A stretch of 64,000 nt of DNA from Ficedula albicollis (Eukaryota; Chordata; Aves; Passeriformes; Muscicapidae), in the NCBI RefSeq assembly GCF_000247815.1, contig NC_021673.1:41742592-41806591 (forward strand), in the 5' to 3' direction. The stretch's first letter is position 1; the number at the start of each line of letters is the position of its first letter. Below the pieces are notes generated by a model, which saw only the letters and a list, made by a program, of their open reading frames with translations, was not told the DNA's origin and ran no database searches. Made by a program: the position numbers and the translations under genes. Shown piece by piece: positions 48,396 to 61,260 of the stretch.

Positions 48396-51228
48396 GCCCT
48401 CAAAGCCAATACTCTGCGTCTTTCTCTAGGACATGTCTGAACTGGCCTCCCTGCTTACGCTTGTATGGCCACTGAAAGGCGTCAGAAGCCTCCTGCACTT
48501 GAAGGTTGACTGTTTTTCCTTTAGTTTGAATGGTTAATTAATGCTAAAAACCTTTGGATAATGAGTTTCGGGGAAGAGAGGTGAGGGCCGTCACACTGAC
48601 TTCTGTTTGCTCTAATCTGGTTGATTTCTTATGTTAAAAGGAGAATTTACATGGTAGGAAAACCTCCCTAATGACAGATTTTGTAGTTATAATGATCTGT
48701 GAATCACAACCCAGTGCAAAACACAACATGGGTGTTCCTCCCTCAATCATTTATCACATTTTATGATTGCTGTGTCACATTGCTGGGCTCAAAGATTGAG
48801 AAGTATGAAACCCACTGAAGGTGGCCTTGTAGCTATATAATTAACATCTAATTAACTACAGTGCCACTGAAAAATGATGCTCTAGAAAGTGGCACCTTCT
48901 ATCTCCCTGTTTATCTTGAGAGTCATATTTGCAGACTCTACTGATAAAAACTGGTTTTATTGTGTTTTATTTGTGTTGAAACCAAAGAGGTGGCATAAAG
49001 GAGTTCTTTGCTCTTTGTGCATCATCAAAAGAACTGCTTCCTAAAACACTGCACTCTTTTACCCTTCTTCTCTTGACTAAATGTAGTGGGCAATATGAAA
49101 TGACAACCTGATTGGAATTCCAAAGGCTTGGTTATTATTGATGATGTGTGGGAGGGGAATAATCCAGTTTGAGATTCCAGCCAGAGATCACCATGGTGGA
49201 ATTAGCATAATGATGCAGAACTGCAGTGCTTTTGCCATAGAGTCATCTATTCCAAAAGACATCATCACCTCTGTATTTTGTCATCAAAAATCAGCCTTTC
49301 AAATAGGTTTCAACAAATGAAATTTGGTAAAGTAAGGAACAGTCTGGGGCCGATCTACAGACCTGAATCCAAATGACTGTTGTTTTGATGCTTGCAATAG
49401 GAGTAACAATTTATGGGTTTTTACAATTTTATGACATTGTGCCTTTCCTCCCTTTGATCAAAAATCCTGAAAGTCTTCCCTGAGTACCCTTTATGTGGGC
49501 ATAACTGGCCAGGACAGGAACTAGCAGTCTTACTGAAGTGATACCTGGACTTGAGTGATCTTGAAACTCTTCCCTGTGACTTTCTAAAGCTTCTGTGGGT
49601 AGAACTGACTCACTGTTCACAGGAGAATAGTGTGTTGGTGACGTTTCGTATTTCACCCAAGCTGAAATGTGAGTGTACCTTTGTGACATTTGTACAAACT
49701 ACATCCATTGACACTTTCCACGTGTGACAGTCACAGATAATCCCAGTCCAAGGGCCAGATCCTCAGTAGGTATAAATTGACTGTAGTCTGCTGGCATTCA
49801 AAAAGCTGGTTTGTGATACATCTTCTTGCAGTCTGACCCTTCTCCAGTTCACATGAATGCTTTCAGCTGATCAGGACTGAACTAACTATTCCTAAAGGAG
49901 CCTCACAGCTTTGGTACTTAAATACTTAAGTGCTGCCATCGTGGTGTGAGCAGTGATACTTGAATCATCAAATTCAGAGACTGTGTCCCTACCCCTTGTC
50001 TGCGTATGGGAAGTGCACATCAAGACTCTGAGAGCTTCCTCTTAGCACTGTAGTAAAATTTTTAATGTGCTCCACTAAACTTAATCTGATACAAGATTAG
50101 AGGGCTTTGTCTTGCTGTCATGGGGTTCCTGTGTGAACAGATGCTCTTTAAGAGAAATGCTGACACTCATTTTGCTGATTTTTCTATCCTTTGGCTGAAT
50201 GTCAGTAAGGAGAAGATAGTTCTGATTTTTTTTTTTTTCAGAAAATTAAAAGAATTTATCAAAGCAGAAGAGAAAGACAATTTAGGGAAACTCAAACATT
50301 TGAAAATACAAGAATTTGTACAGGCGGCTGTGGTGGTGCATTCCCCCCCTCCTCCTTTCCAGGCTACAGTGTGATCTGAGAAATGCTTAAATCTCACTTT
50401 TGCTCATTCTCTTGTCAGTGAGTTTTTAAAGCAATCTCAGACACTCTCACTCATGACAGCAGTGTATAGATTTTAAGTAATATATTGCAAGGTATTTTCT
50501 TTACCTTTGCAGGTGGTTCCATAGTAGAGGTAGATAAAGGTCCAAAGGTCTTCTCTCTACACCTGTCCCCACTCCCAAAACACCCTTCAAACCCAACCCT
50601 TCTCCCCCAATACCCCACTAAAACCAAACCCAGCTGTCTGCTGCTATATGAACAAAAGGATTTTCTGCTCAGAAATGTCCTCTGTAGAGCTCTCTTGTAG
50701 CTTACATGGCTGGGGCTTCACCAGACATTAAAGCCTTCTTGTGAACACATATTTACAAGTGAGCAGAAGGTGCTGGCTCCTAGGCTTCCTCCAGAGCCTA
50801 ATATTAGCACCCCTTGCTGAAAGATGTGAAGTGAAAACCTTAATTGAAATCCATAAACCATATTATTATTTTGTAGTACAATATTTTTGGAGAGCTGTAT
50901 TTAAGGGAAGTATTCACCAAAGCTGGCTTATGTCCAGCACAGTGGTTCCCATAGGCTAGCTGCCAGTGCCTAAAATGAGCCCTTCTGAAGCCATTTCCTC
51001 TGCTCTAGCATGGGACAAGGCTGCTAGCCGTGCAACTATCACCTCTAATGTCTTACATTTGGCAGGCTGAGGAATAATGTTCTAAACCCACATTATTTCT
51101 CTTTCAGAAGTACAGGAAATGCTGGAAACACTTATGTTTATGCACATTATCATATCCCATTCCATTTTCAGGTTCTGTCCCAAGGGAGGCCACCCTTCAA
51201 GTCACGTGTAAAGTTTTTCATTTAATTG
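48396..51228. other. Intronic stretch downstream of the exon
   Basis: No gene was recognised. At about 49750-49830, AGGGCCAGATCCTCAGTAGG followed by TATAAATTGACTGTAG resembles the start of an old sauropsid repeat ('gggccagatcctcagctggtgtaaat'), tentatively a relic. The frame near 50230-50370 follows a T-tract plus CAG but has no convincing donor. Confidence 0.4.
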
Positions 51229-51360
51229 CATTTTGTGACATGGGTGAAGGAAGCAAAACCCTAATCAGAACTGTTTTATAAAGTATGGGGCTGTTGTGAC
51301 ATTTTGTGACATGGGTGAAGGAAGCAAAACCCTGTTTTATAAAGTATGGGGCTGTTGTGA
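51229..51360 (+). repeat. Tandem duplication, 71-bp unit, second copy with 10-nt deletion
   Basis: Copy 1 is 51229-51299 and copy 2 is 51300-51360. Both start CATTTTGTGACATGGGTGAA and end GGGGCTGTTGTGA. Copy 2 lacks about ten bases between AAAACCC and TGTTTTA. Confidence 0.95.
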
Positions 51361-54300
51361 CGAATTCTGCCTGCTTTTCTGTCCTTCTGCTGTGGGTTTT
51401 TGTTGGTGTGCATTGCACACTAACTAGAAAACAGCAGACTGGAGTACCATTGATGCTTGAAGTGCAGAGTCCATTACACGTGACGTGAGACATTCCTGAC
51501 AAATGCTCCGACACTATCAAACCTTTTATCAATTTGAGAGTAACCTTGTCACAGTAATCTGTCAAACTGTTCATATAACTAAAGGAAAACAAGTCATCAT
51601 AGGCTGTACAGTAGCTGAGTAAATGAAAAAAAAATTGCTACTGGAAGGTTTTTCTTTTTGTGTGGTTCTGATCCTCAGTAGTTGGTTTAACATGTGTCCA
51701 GCAGAATTTCATCAAATTCGCTTTTGCAGCAGGGAGCTGTTAGGTTGCACTGTATCTTTTGGGACTCTATACAATAAGTCTTTCAAAAGTTACATCTAAG
51801 AAGAGTAAAAGTGTTAAAGCAAGCAAGAATCTGTTGTTCTTTTCTGTGTGCATCATGTTCTGGATTTTCATAAACAGAGTAAAGGGACTTCCAAAAATGG
51901 CCTCTCTTAAACTTTTCTGAGGTTCTTAAAAAAAAGAGGCTTTATACCTATCTGTGATTATATTGATCATCAAAACTTATTAGTCTAAAATTTAAATACT
52001 TACATGTTTCATAGAGATAATAATAAGTATTACATAGTTATAGTTTATTTCTCAGAGGTACACACTGTCCAGTCAAAATATGCTTTTCATCAAAAAGGAA
52101 GATAATCAGCCTTAAAATGTAACATTACAGACAGGAAAATTTGCATGTTGTGTCATTGTACAAACAAAATATAAATTATTATCTTTGAAATATTCATAAT
52201 CTGTCACTTTAATTTTCATGCATTGTCTTATATTTTTCCCAGAAGAATTCCAAGATCTTCTTAAAAACATACACAGATGAATTAGTGCCTTATTATTATA
52301 CTAGACACATGTTCTTCCTAACTGCATCCTGGTGAAGATATGTTTAAAGAAATATCACTCACAGACTAAACATCTGAACTTTATGATTTTCAAACATATT
52401 TAATTTAAAGAAGTCGGTCTGCTTCTCAAGATTTTGTTATTTCTGCTTTTTCTTACATTTTTGCACCAAAGCAAATTTAGGACTAATTTTTTTTAAAATA
52501 GAAAATAAGCTTTGCAGAAGGAAAAGAAAATTTGGCAAAAGAGTTTTTTTGTATCTCTTGCTCCCCTCCTCCCCCAAGTAATTTTGAGAAGTTGGCTTAA
52601 AACTCCAGCATTTGGCTAAAACCTAAGCCTTCTGCATTGCACAGTTAAGACACTCACATGTATTCAAAAGAGAATCTCTGTCCGTCTTGATTCAGTCATC
52701 TTGACTTCTTTGTATTCCAGGGTAAAATTAAAGGGCCTATTTAATTAATTAAAGCAACAACAACAATAAAACATCTAAACCTAAAGAGAGTAAGTCTTTA
52801 TGCTGCTCAGGCTAACTCTTGAGGAAGATGGGACAGAATTCTCTGAGGTTTTCCAGGTATGGGAAATCCATGTTGCATAATGATTTCTATGAGTGTTGCT
52901 TTCTTTAAATAACTTCTAGATTGATCCTTTTAACAGATTATTCCAGATTATTCAGTGTTTTGGGGTTGTTTTGGGTTAGTGGGGTTGGTTGTTTTATTGT
53001 GTTTTTTAATTTTTTTTTTATTTTTAATTTTTCTTTTGTCTGAAGGTATCCCGATTCACTCCTTGACAATTCATCAAGTATGAGATTTTAGCCTCTTGTT
53101 TAATTTTGAATGTCCTTGCTTTTGTCTTGTGGAATGTCTGAATAAATATTCAGGCTGTGACTGTTTAGGTTCTACTCAAGGGTTAGTTCCAAGGCTAATG
53201 TAACTGAGGTTATCAATTGAAAAGTCACATATTAATTTACTTAAACTCTAGACTATTTTTGAAATGAACTGTGTGCATTCCTTTTGCCCTCATAGAAAAA
53301 GGCCGAGTTCATTGAGGTTTCAGAGGGGTTCAAGGTGCCTTTCAGGATAGGTTGTCTCGTTAAAAGCTGCAATAAGTACAACATTTCCATTAGACCAAGC
53401 CTTCTAGCAAGTTCATGATGGTCATTCCTGCCATGTGTTAAGGCAGCAAGTTACACATTCCTGACTATTTTTATTTTATTTTTATTTTGTTTAAATAACA
53501 AGACTTATATTATATTGTATTATATTATACTATATTATCTGATGAAGTGGAAGTGTGGGGAAAGTAAATTCCTTTCCTTTCCCGTCTCTTACTGCATTAA
53601 AATGTTAATTAAAAATAATTACTGTGAACTATAGATAAAATAAAGGTTAACCAAAATACAATTACCATAGTGAGCTCAGGATCAAAAAGACCAAAACAAT
53701 CTCTGCAGTAAATCTGTTTCACAATGAAGTCAGACAAAATTTGTACCCAGTGTAAACTGATGTTCTCATCCTGGCCCTGGTGAAAACAAAACCAAAACTA
53801 TCTGAGACTTACAGAGTTTAAGGCTGTGTCTGCTCCTCAGTTTTTAAGAACTGCCTTTGGACTGATAAAGGAATTTACTGCATTCTGTAACATTCTGTAT
53901 TTTAAAGCAATGTGCATTCTGTCTTCCATATTAATTCAAACAGAACCACAACTTCCATCTCTCCTGTAATTAATATCAGCTGACACCATTGCTCTGCGAG
54001 ACAGCAGAGACTGAGAGGGCAGGAAGGTGAGAACACTCATTCAGTGGGATTAGCTCATATAGGAACCATGTGGCATCACAGGGAATAGTTCCTGCCTAAA
54101 ATCTTGGTGGATATTTTGGTTCAGTGTATCCTGGTAATATGAGAACTGAGAATGACTATGAAATCTGCTGAAGAGATCAGTCTTCATGGGAGCTTAAGAA
54201 ATGCCCACACTTGAGGGGAAAAAAAGGAAATAAAACGAAACTCCCCCTCTTCTCTCCCCTGGATTTTCTTTGTTATTCCAAGTAAAATCAGGAAAGCAGA

Positions 54301-57300
54301 GTTCCAAGAAGGATGTACTGATGGGCCAAGCACCCCGATGGATTGATGTTCTGATGGAAAGCAAGGAGGGAACTACTACTATATTCCTCTAATTTGCTAA
54401 TGTTTGTGTCTCCAGACCAGAGAAAAACACACTGATGAGTTAGATTAGAGAAATCTATATTCTTCTCAAGTTCTTTATGTCACTGACTTTTCCAATATTT
54501 ATTGAGAGGGGCAGGATGGGGGAAGAAGGTTACATTTTGTAAGTCAAAATGCTTTTGATCAGAGGCCAAATGGTGAAAGCTAAGGATGCATAAAGTAGGC
54601 ATAAAAGGAGAGAAACCTGATGCTGTGGACATGATTTGTTAATTTTTGCATTGAAGTAGTCTTTATAGTGATGATGCCTATAAGTGCTGTGAGAAACATT
54701 GTGGGATTACTCTCTAGGTCTGAAATGATGTAAGGCAGTGACCTTATATTTCCTTTGAACACCATCTTCGTTTCTGAAATCAGTTTTGAAGTCAGTTATA
54801 TGAATATTATATTTTTGCAGTGTGTAAATAGGAACATGGAGGTGTACAGGTTTTTTCTCCTTTACCTGATATAGTTGAAAAATTATCTGTACATTCATTC
54901 CCATTGAAATAATCCCCAAATGTCTTCCATTGTTAGAAACAAACATTAAAGCTGCCTCAGTAGGCAATGAACCAGTCCTCTTCTTACCTTGCCTCTTTCA
55001 TCAGGGAAAACAAAACTTTAGGTCAGCAAATGCCCACAGCACTACAGAGAGCTCCATCTGGGATGTGAACATTCCCATTGTCAGGAAGAGAGGCAGAAAA
55101 ATAATCTGCGTAAAGTAATAAATGAGCACCTGCACTCTCTTCTGTTTTGAATGTGCCTGTCTTTTCACTGGAGTGTGACAGAGTGTCAGTGAGAGTTTCT
55201 CATCTCCTTTCAAGTTGGATGAACCTGATTTAATGGAAGATATGGGAGGAGACAGCATTTTCAGACACTGCTGCTGAAAATATTTCTTCTGATGAATTTT
55301 AATTAAAGTCCTTGTGGAATAAAAAAGAAAGGGAAAAAAAAACCACCTCAACTAAAAAGAGAGCTCAGAAATACTGAGTTTTCTGTAGTAGTGTGAAGGG
55401 CATGACCACAGCAGCCCTTTGTTTTGCTTACTGTGCAGGAGGAGTGTTGAGATAGGAGGGTAACACAGTTAATGAGCTTCTTCTAACCTGTTCTATATGC
55501 TTCCAGTCTTTCCTTGTCCTCTTTCTTTCTCCACTTCTCCAGGATTTTTTTTTTGTGCAGCTAGTCAGCTGTTGCATCACCATCTGTTCATGAGGCTACT
55601 GATGTAGCCAATTGAGTCTGAAAGTGCTCACGGCCAGAAACTGTCCAGAGGACAGACAGGCTCTCCACCATATAACTCTGTGGGACATGTCTGTTTTTGT
55701 AATGTGAATGGTCTCTGTGAAAGGGCTTTCATAACCATGGATCTTTGGACAGTTTTCAGTCCCTTAAGGTGTTTTGTGAAACTCTGATGCTTGATTTCTG
55801 TTTTCCAGTGAGGGGGCTGGCCAAAATGCTGTTGGTTTGATAATGCTTCACTGCTGTCCTTTAAGTCCTAGTGGTGTTTTGTTAGGTTTTTCTTTTTTCT
55901 TTTTTTTATGGCAATGGAAGTTCTGATTATCTTTATTTCTTCTGTTTTGAAGCTTATCCATGTGTTTTAGATTTGTCTGCATTTTTGGTGTTTGTTGTGC
56001 TAAATTCCGCGGTGTCAGGTTCAGTGTGTCTTTCTGATCTCATATCCTTTGAGAGTTGATGGCAGCAGTGGGAGAGCAGAGCCAGTTGCTGTCTTACATG
56101 TGCAGAGAGTGGAGACGGAAGTTCTGTGACTGGCATGTGGTTTGCACTCCTTAGGAGCCACCGGCTTTTGAGAGGAGATGGAGACATGCTGTTCACGTTC
56201 TGACATTTGTGTAGCAGAAATGTTTCTGTAACCTTTTCCTCGAAGGTATGACGCAGATAATGTTCTGCTCTGTTTGAGAACTACATTGTCCTAAAGCTTT
56301 GCTGAAAGAAAACAATACCAGCTATGCTTAACCACCCCGCTCCCCAAACCAAGAATAACCTGGGCACTGCTTCCAGCTAATAGCAAAAACCTTAGTGCAT
56401 GCCTGCAATTTCTATGCAAGGGGAAGTGGCAGGCCAGCTTTGGTGGTAAAGCTATTGAATATTATCAGCACGAAAACAAAAATGTCATTGTGTTCAGCCG
56501 CTAGACTTTCTCATACCATTCCAAACAAGCATCGACAAGAGCTCTGTGCTATGTAGCATGCAATGTCCTTCATTCCAAGTATTTGGTAACTTCCCAGAAT
56601 TATTTGTGTGACAAGTGTTGCTACTAGATTTGTGTTAAAAACTGCAAAGGCTTTAATTTTTTTTAAAAGATGTTCCCTATAGAAGGAATTTCTTAGAATC
56701 GTTGCAACTACGTCAGAGGTTTTTCTGTTCGCCTCATTATGAACAGAGAAAGGAATGATGGAAAGTTTTCAGCCTAATTTTTAAAAGATGTTGGACTGGC
56801 AGAGATCTAAAAAGATCTTGGGCATGTATCTTCTGTGTCCCCATCATGAGCTCCAGGGAATGTGGAGACCTCTACATTCAGGTTCTCTTGGAACGTATGC
56901 CCACAGCTCTGGGGGCAAACTTAAATAAAACAATGAAGGCAATAGCTATGTGGAATTATAGAGCCTAGTCTGAAATAAGATTTCTGCCAACAGACACCCA
57001 AGTCCATGGAAGCTTCATGGAAGCACAGCAGTCTGTTCAAATGGCAGTTATTGCAGGATCACAGGCATGTTATCGTTTCAGGGTAATACAGGTAGTAAGT
57101 GAAGCATTTATGGCTATTACTGCCTGGTGATCACATAAAAAAAAAGAAAACAGACATGCTTCCCTTACTTCAGCTTCCCAGTTCAGCATTTCCATATTCT
57201 CCTGGGGTTATAATCCAATTATGAAACTTCAATTATTTTCTGTAATTCATTGATTCAAGAAGAACATTAACTTTTAGCTTCTTTATAGTAGGGAACTAAT

Positions 57301-57329
57301 AATTAAAAGGGATAAAATTATTCACAAAG
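51361..57329. other. Intronic stretch without recognised genes
   Basis: AT-rich DNA, particularly 51930-52500. Simple sequences include T/TTTTA tracts at about 52990-53035 and a TATTA/TATAT tract at about 53465-53540. No exon, RNA gene or clear interspersed repeat was recognised. Confidence 0.4.
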
Positions 57330-57605
57330 TCGTAGAATTTAAGATCCAGAAGAGACCAAGGGATGGTTTACCATAATTTTCTGGTTGATTCATATCTTTA
57401 AATTTCCCTTCTTTGTTCCTGGACTAAACATAGAAGTTTATTTTGATGTAAAGAATGTGTTCCAGAAAAGCACCCACTCTGTAACTGTAGATAAGAAAAC
57501 AACAAAATACCTATCACTGTTGCTAAGAGTTTGTTCCTGTTAACCATGTTCCCTGGTCAGAATTTCTAACCCACTTGCAAATCAAGTTTCTGGTCTTAAT
57601 TTTTT
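57330..57605 (+). repeat. Ancient CR1/L3-type LINE 3' fragment (tentative)
   Basis: TCGTAGAATTTAAGATCCAG then AAGAGACCAAGGGATGG recalls the 'tagaatttaaggccagaagggacca' block of old amniote CR1-like elements. It is followed at fitting distances by TTCCAGAAAAGCACCCACTC ('ttttagaaaaacatccaatc'), GTTTGTTCCTGTTAACCATG ('gttgttccaatggttaat') and a TTTCTGGTCTTAATTTT end. Strongly diverged, and the match is from recall. Confidence 0.4.
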
Positions 57606-60600
57606 GTTGTTTGTTCTTGGTGTAATGAGATTAAGGATCTTTCTGGTTCTCTTGCTCCATTCTTCTCCCAGATGCACATATGCAGTCATTTCTCAGATTT
57701 TTTTCTTTAAGAAGCCAAATAGATGGAGCAGTTTAAGTATCTGATTGTAAGTCAGTTTTCTCCAGCCTTCAGATAATTTCATCAAGGACTGCAGGCATCA
57801 TTTAAATGTTTTTAAAACTAATTATTTCATGTTTATGGACATTTGTTATTATATTTAGTTTATGTATGTTTGTATGTGTCCTTAAGTGGATGAAATGTAT
57901 TACTGGAACATATGTGTTCCTAAGCATGAGAAATGATATTCAAAAGATGCTGACGTGTCTTAGTAGGAGTGTCAGGAGGTGCCTCATGTGCTCTGTGAGA
58001 TCACAGAACTCTGGTACTGGCATCATGTCTAAACCTCTGAGATTAATTTTAAGTCATATGTCTGTCCATGCTTGGCTGTGAGCAACAAAACCCCATAAAA
58101 TGACAAAACTGCAACACCCTTAAAACTTTATTTTTAAAAGTAAGGAATTTTGATCTAAGCCATACCTAACAATTTCTCTACTCACCTTCAATGTATCTCC
58201 TCTGCTTTACTTAAATCAACACCAAATTTAGAATTGTCAATTAAATGGACTATGGCTAGGAAGTTTTTAAAATTATTTAGCACAAATATTTCAATATAAA
58301 GTTTATTAAGTGCCTTAGGAACAAATGAAGTGCCTTATAACAAATTAATTCCTATCATATATATGAACATACAGCCAGCCAGATAAAGGACTTGAAGGAT
58401 TCATACAGAACAATCTCTTGACTCAGAATAAAATGAATTCAAGGCAAGTGCTTCTAGATGGAAAGGAAAAATTATGCCTATAGTGGAAAAAAATGGAAAA
58501 TAACCAAGTCCTTGGCGGGGTTTAAATGAAAGCAGGGCACTATACTCATGCCATGATTTTGGTGATTGCCTAACATTAGAATTGGACTACAGGCATAACT
58601 GTTAGCAGGTTTTACAGATGTGGGAGGCAGGTTGTAATGATACAGCTGTTAAATGATACAGCACTTTCAGGAATTGTAGCTGTTCCGTCTCTATTTTCGC
58701 GGAATGGCAAGAAAAAACTCTCTCTTTTATAACATTGGATTTGCAAGTGTTAGTTCTTATTAGATTCCTGTGTTTGTTTGTTGGTTCTTACTGAACTTAG
58801 ACATAGAGAAACAAGAATTTCTCTCAATCACAAGACCACTTTTCTTGTTCTTCCTGTGTCCCTGCCATGCTGTTCCCATGGTCCACTGAGGACATGGGGC
58901 TGCTGTTAGTTCAGTGCTAGCAGCTGAATCTCCCACTGCTTCTGGTCAAGCTTAGCTCTGTAGGCTGTTCTTGCATACAGGCATTTTATGGTGAGGAAGA
59001 GGTGGATTAGAGAGGCAGGAAGTGTGACTGCAGCTCATTGCAACTACTTGGATGATACTGTCTGTCAGTGTGTAGTGAACCAGATGTAAACTCCTCATTC
59101 TCCCTCATTGTTTTTTTCCATTGCTCCTCATCTGCCCCTTTCTTCTCTAACACAATCCTCCTCTAAAGAGAGATGTGTCCGTAGAGTAGTCAGGCTCACA
59201 ATTTGCTTAGTAGGTGCTGGTTAGCAGTGCAAGGGTATTGATGAGAAACTCATGTTAAATCTCCCTTTGGAGACTGCCGTGGAGTTTTTAAAATGCACGT
59301 ACGTGTGGCACTTTAATCTCTCCACAAAGAGTTCGGAAAGGGATTTTTAAAGCACTGTGCCACTAGTTAGTGGCTGTCACCAGTGTGTGAGGCGTGCTCT
59401 CAGTGGACAGTTTAGCAGCCCTCTGTTGCACCTGGAGCCAAAAGGTTGCCAAGTAAATACATCTCGATCTTTTCAGGCTGCCAAGTCACGGCAGCGTTGT
59501 GCAGGACTCAGGATGTTGAGCCTGTGAGAGAGAGCTCTGCGTCTCAGCAGACTTACAGGCCTGGGGACCTTTTTTGGCTGAGGGATCTGCTGTGGCAGGC
59601 TGCCTGGTGGGGACACGAAGGCAAATTGGACGTGCTGAGGGCTCTTGGGATTGAGGCTAAGTGCCAGCAGTAAAGTGCTTGTCCCCTCCTAACAAGGTAG
59701 CCCTCCAGTCCTGCTATCAGGAAGGCTGCAGCTGCTCTGCTTAATGGTATTTAGTAACAGTTTGAGCAGTAAAGTGTGCTCTCATGTTACACAGAAATCC
59801 ACTAATGCTGGCATCAGGAGTGGCGGGTAATTCAATCACACCCGCAGAAATGATATTAATGTAACATTAAAGGGCTGCGTAGACCAGCAAAAGACAGGAA
59901 ATTATGGAGTTCAGGCTTGAAACTTTATCCTTAACTCACCCATATTGTGTTGAGGTATTTGGAAATTTCCACAGAGCGTGTGATTTTATGGGACCTACAG
60001 GGGGGTGGATTGTCCTGTTTGTGTGCAGAGGATTTCCTTGGCTAATATCAGCTAGAATTATTGAGAGTTATATAAAGAAATCATGGCACAATATACAAAG
60101 TGTAGCTGGACAATGTGAGATTTAAATATGAATGTCTTGGTTTGGGCAATTCCCCACCCCAGCATTTCTGAAGTGCTGCATCAGGCAAACACTGTGTTGA
60201 CATTTTTCAAGTTGCAGTTCAGTAGCTAAGGCCCTCTTCCAGTTTCAGAACTATTTTTTAGAGTTGGGTTTTTTCCTGATCACAGTCACTAAAAAGGTTT
60301 TCTTTTGTTTAAAATTTATCTTTTGATTTAAAGACACTGCTCCTTTTTATTTAATGTAAATTCACTGGAACCAAGCTGAATACTAAACAGAGCCCACAAA
60401 AGCCAGCTCTATATCCATTTTTAGGCTTTATGAATATTTTTCCTTATTTTTGGTTCTGCTGAAACTGGTGATGTAGCTTATGACTTCGAGTCCTCTAGTA
60501 CACCTCTCTGTAGCAGCAGGGACAAAGGGAAGTTCTTGCAATAACCCCTTGGGTAAAGGAGGAGATAGGGAGTCAGTTTAGAGTCTATCCACAAGATATT

Positions 60601-61242
60601 TATAGAGAAGGCTTAAGCAGTTTTGTGAGTAGTCATTTTGTGTTACCCATTGGCATCAGAGACACCAAGAGTTAAGGGGAGAATTGTCTGTCACTCCAAG
60701 GATGGGGTGTCACTGCACTCAGATGTGACATGGCAGATCTCCCAGGAATGCTGAAGCCAGCCAGTACATTACCTGAAAAGCAGCTAAAATGGCAAGAAGT
60801 ACAGCACCCAGATATTTTCTCACATCTTCAGCCAGGTTGTGCAATCTGTGCTGAAATGCATTCTGCCCTGGGATAGCCTGATGCCAGTCCCCAAGTAAAA
60901 CCTGTATAAGTCCAAGTAACACCTGATTAGGGTTTGTTCCCATGTGGGGGAAGAAGGGAACTACCTCCTCTGGGAGAGAGGAAACTACATAATGGTTGTT
61001 ACCTGGGAGAGATTAAAAAAAATTCCATCTAAAGCAGTGGAAGTAAAGAGTGACAGAAACCAGCAAGAATCATTTTATTCTTGTAATAGCTCATTTGGGG
61101 ATTTTGTATGGTGTTTTCTGGGGACGATGAACTCTTGGTATGGTTGAGCTCTGAGGCTGTTACAATTTTTCCCTGTGGGCTTTCTGTGCTAAGGAGCTGG
61201 GGAGGAGTGCCACCGTGTCTGTCTGTCTCTGTGGTGAACAGG

Positions 61243-61260
61243 ATGGTCATTAATGACCAT
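61243..61260. promoter_or_regulatory. Perfect 18-bp palindrome with inverted GGTCA/TGACC half-sites
   Basis: ATGGTCATTAATGACCAT is identical to its reverse complement. It contains GGTCA and TGACC separated by TTAA, an inverted nuclear-receptor half-site arrangement with 4-nt spacing, and a central ATTAAT. Binding is inference; a site of this length can occur by chance in a large intron. Confidence 0.25.

Noticed and set aside
50229..50374. Possible exon after a T-tract and CAG (frame with KLKEFIKAEEKDNLGKLKHL)
   Set aside because: The acceptor is plausible, but no good donor follows, the peptide is not part of RBMS3 as I know it, and it resembles low-complexity Lys/Glu-rich chance coding.
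51930..52500. Very AT-rich stretch as a conserved enhancer
   Set aside because: Base composition alone is no evidence, and conservation cannot be judged from one sequence.
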